A DNA stretch of 64,000 nucleotides from Bdellovibrio bacteriovorus (lineage in GTDB: Bacteria > Bdellovibrionota > Bdellovibrionia > Bdellovibrionales > Bdellovibrionaceae): assembly GCF_002208115.1 (NCBI RefSeq), contig NZ_CP020946.1:992001-1056000 (forward strand). Direction: 5' to 3'. Both the position numbers and the translations under genes were made by a program. Shown one piece after another: positions 62,852-64,000 of the stretch (positions are counted from its first letter, which is position 1; the number at the start of each line of letters is the position of its first letter). A model generated the notes under the pieces. It was not told the DNA's origin and ran no database searches. It saw only the letters and a list, made by a program, of their open reading frames with translations.

Positions 62852-63784
62852 TTAAGGCGTAAACACCTTAAACCAAATCGCCTGATCGGTGCCTTTCACA
62901 TAGATGACCAAATATCCCGGCGCCAGGGCGGCGGCTCCGGGACCGGAGGTTAAAACTCCTCCCAAGGATTCCCATGAGTTCCACTTTCCATCCCACCACA
63001 GGTGCCATAAAGCATTGTCTGTGCCACGCACGAAGATATCCAGACGATCCGGGCCCCAGGCAGCCACATCAGGATCCGAAGTCAGAATGCCACCCAGAGA
63101 CTCCCATCCTGACCAGCCACCAGCAAACCACTTGTGCCAGAGAGCATTGTCAGTGCCGCGAACAAAGACGTCGATTCTTCCCGCAGACCAGGAGGCTGCC
63201 GCGGGATCCGAAGTCAGAACGCCGCCCAAGGATTCCCATTCGGACCATGCACCACTGGCGAACCACTTGTGCCAGAGAGCATTGTCAGTCCCTCGTACAA
63301 ACACATCCACCCGGCCAAACTCCCAAGAAGTCACGGCGGGCCCGGACGTCAGCACGCCACCAATGCTGATCCATTCACTCCATTGGGAGCCCCACCAGTA
63401 ACGGGCCCAAAGGGCGTTGTCAGTGCCTCGGGCAAAGACATAGATCTGTTCACCTTGGCAGGCTGCTGCCGGAGATGATGTCAGTACGCCCCCTAAAGAA
63501 AACCATTCTGACCAACTGGCGCCATTCCAATAGCGCGACCACAGTGCATTGTCGGTGCCTTTTACAAACACGATGTTGCGAAAACCCGACATGGAGCAAC
63601 TGGCCGGATCGGAAGTGCCAATTCCACCGATAGTGATCCAATCGGACCACCCGGCGGGATTGATTTTTTCCGTCAGGCCGAATGAAGGATCATTTGTTGT
63701 GAGAGGCGAGTTGGGCACGTACCCGTGGGCCGAGAATGAAGACAACAACAACGTCGCAAAAAGTGAAATTATTTTGAAACGCAT
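62852..63784 (-). CDS. secreted six-repeat beta-propeller lectin-like protein
   Basis: This 310-aa product has a signal peptide (cleavage near SAHG-Y) and six tandem repeats of about 43 residues, each with W-S-x-W-x-S-L-G-G and VFVRGTDNALWH-type motifs. This is the DUF346/PLL-like propeller family, which includes fucose- or O-methyl-sugar-binding lectins. Six repeats suit a six-bladed propeller, with a sugar site between blades. It starts at the ATG with GGAGG 5 bp upstream; a 3-bp longer GTG frame lacks it. Probable role: binding surface glycans of cells or matrix. Confidence 0.85.
   Translation of the reverse strand: MRFKIISLFATLLLSSFSAHGYVPNSPLTTNDPSFGLTEKINPAGWSDWITIGGIGTSDPASCSMSGFRNIVFVKGTDNALWSRYWNGASWSEWFSLGGVLTSSPAAACQGEQIYVFARGTDNALWARYWWGSQWSEWISIGGVLTSGPAVTSWEFGRVDVFVRGTDNALWHKWFASGAWSEWESLGGVLTSDPAAASWSAGRIDVFVRGTDNALWHKWFAGGWSGWESLGGILTSDPDVAAWGPDRLDIFVRGTDNALWHLWWDGKWNSWESLGGVLTSGPGAAALAPGYLVIYVKGTDQAIWFKVFTP
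62895..63650 (-). repeat. tandem DNA repeats encoding propeller blades
   Basis: The coding DNA shows near-identical stretches, such as the gccagagagcattgtcagt type and cccaaggattcccat type, at about 130-base spacing. The central copies are most alike, which points to recent duplication within the gene. Confidence 0.8.
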
Positions 63785-63876
63785 AACCACCTCCTTGTAA
63801 GAATGTGTGGAGCTGATGGCTTCAAAATAGCACCGGGAATTTACGCTGCCAAACCAGTCAGGATCAGACTGGCCTT

Positions 63877-64000
63877 TTAATATTCGTAATCAATGAGTGT
63901 GCGGAAATAATTCGGGACAGGAGCCTTGATGGTGATGCGCTTTTTATTGTGCGGATGCGTGAACTCAAGACTGGCGGAATGCAGGCGCAGTTCTTTGAAA
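63877..64000 (-). CDS. RluA-type pseudouridine synthase, C-terminal end (5' part outside window)
   Basis: Only about 40 residues are visible, ending FRTLIDYEY. The piece LRLHSASLEFTHPHNKKR followed by APVPNYF corresponds to the conserved C-terminal segment of RluA/RluD-type 23S rRNA or tRNA pseudouridine synthases, where RLHLHA-x-x-L-x-F-THP is diagnostic. The start lies beyond the right edge. Confidence 0.75.
   Translation of the reverse strand, partial: FKELRLHSASLEFTHPHNKKRITIKAPVPNYFRTLIDYEY

Noticed and set aside
1-64000. CRISPR arrays, tRNA or rRNA genes, transposases
   Set aside because: I saw no regularly spaced identical repeats outside coding repeats, no cloverleaf-like sequence and no transposase or integrase motif.

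Overview
The window looks like a stretch of chromosome from a predatory bacterium of the Bdellovibrio type. This is inference from gene content: many Sec-secreted and lipoprotein products, phage-tail-fibre-like surface repeats, DUF4360 paralogues, paired secreted proteases, many sensor kinases, a bacterial topoisomerase VI, and mixed-strand packing with balanced base composition. No rRNA, tRNA, CRISPR array, insertion sequence or prophage core was seen. Coding density is very high, no gene-free stretch exceeds 300 bases, and several convergent genes share or overlap stop codons. 

Layout. (1) 1-10.8 kb is a surface/envelope block. It contains two versions of a minus-strand cassette in which a small pentapeptide-repeat protein overlaps an HTTM-like polytopic membrane protein by ATGA. 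The complete copy continues by a further ATGA overlap into a PQQ-type beta-propeller; the other copy runs off the left edge. Around them lie a 605-aa tail-fibre-like protein, a cysteine-repeat membrane protein, a lipoprotein and an 1111-aa Ig-like/glycine-rich lipoprotein. (2) 10.9-13.9 kb: topoisomerase VI B and A subunits in one transcription unit. (3) 14-24.5 kb: mixed housekeeping, with a tRNA-methyltransferase-like enzyme, TonB-like protein, GT39 glycosyltransferase, metallo-beta-lactamase-fold lipoprotein, aspartate ammonia-lyase, FUSC transporter, FrnE-type DsbA, solute-binding protein and RtcB. (4) 24.6-34.8 kb: tandem DUF4360 secreted proteins, MASE1-CHASE hybrid kinase, glyoxalase I, MtgA, a c-type cytochrome lipoprotein, CapA-like protein, YbaK-like protein and GAF kinase. 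(5) 34.9-50.7 kb: DHA2 exporter, a secreted protein-glutaminase-like enzyme, PrpF-like isomerase, exported flavoprotein-like oxidoreductase, 7TM kinase with NarL-type regulator, YceI, malic enzyme, a 7TMR-DISM kinase that seems to start at AUU, and two tandem subtilases. (6) 51-55.9 kb: a chemosensory operon of soluble triple-PAS receptor, CheR, CheD and a triple-CheW fusion. (7) 55.9-64 kb: DUF748/AsmA-like protein, small cysteine-containing secreted proteins, the nrfH-nrfA-resB nitrite-reduction operon, a six-repeat beta-propeller lectin-like protein and the C-terminal end of an RluA-type pseudouridine synthase.

How they fit. Much of the window is directed at the cell surface or beyond: secreted proteases, a putative protein deamidase, a permuted papain-like hydrolase, a lectin, adhesin-like repeats and the HTTM cassettes. 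These are matched with sensory input (four histidine kinases and a chemoreceptor operon). The most system-like unit without an obvious described function is the duplicated pentapeptide-HTTM(-propeller) cassette.
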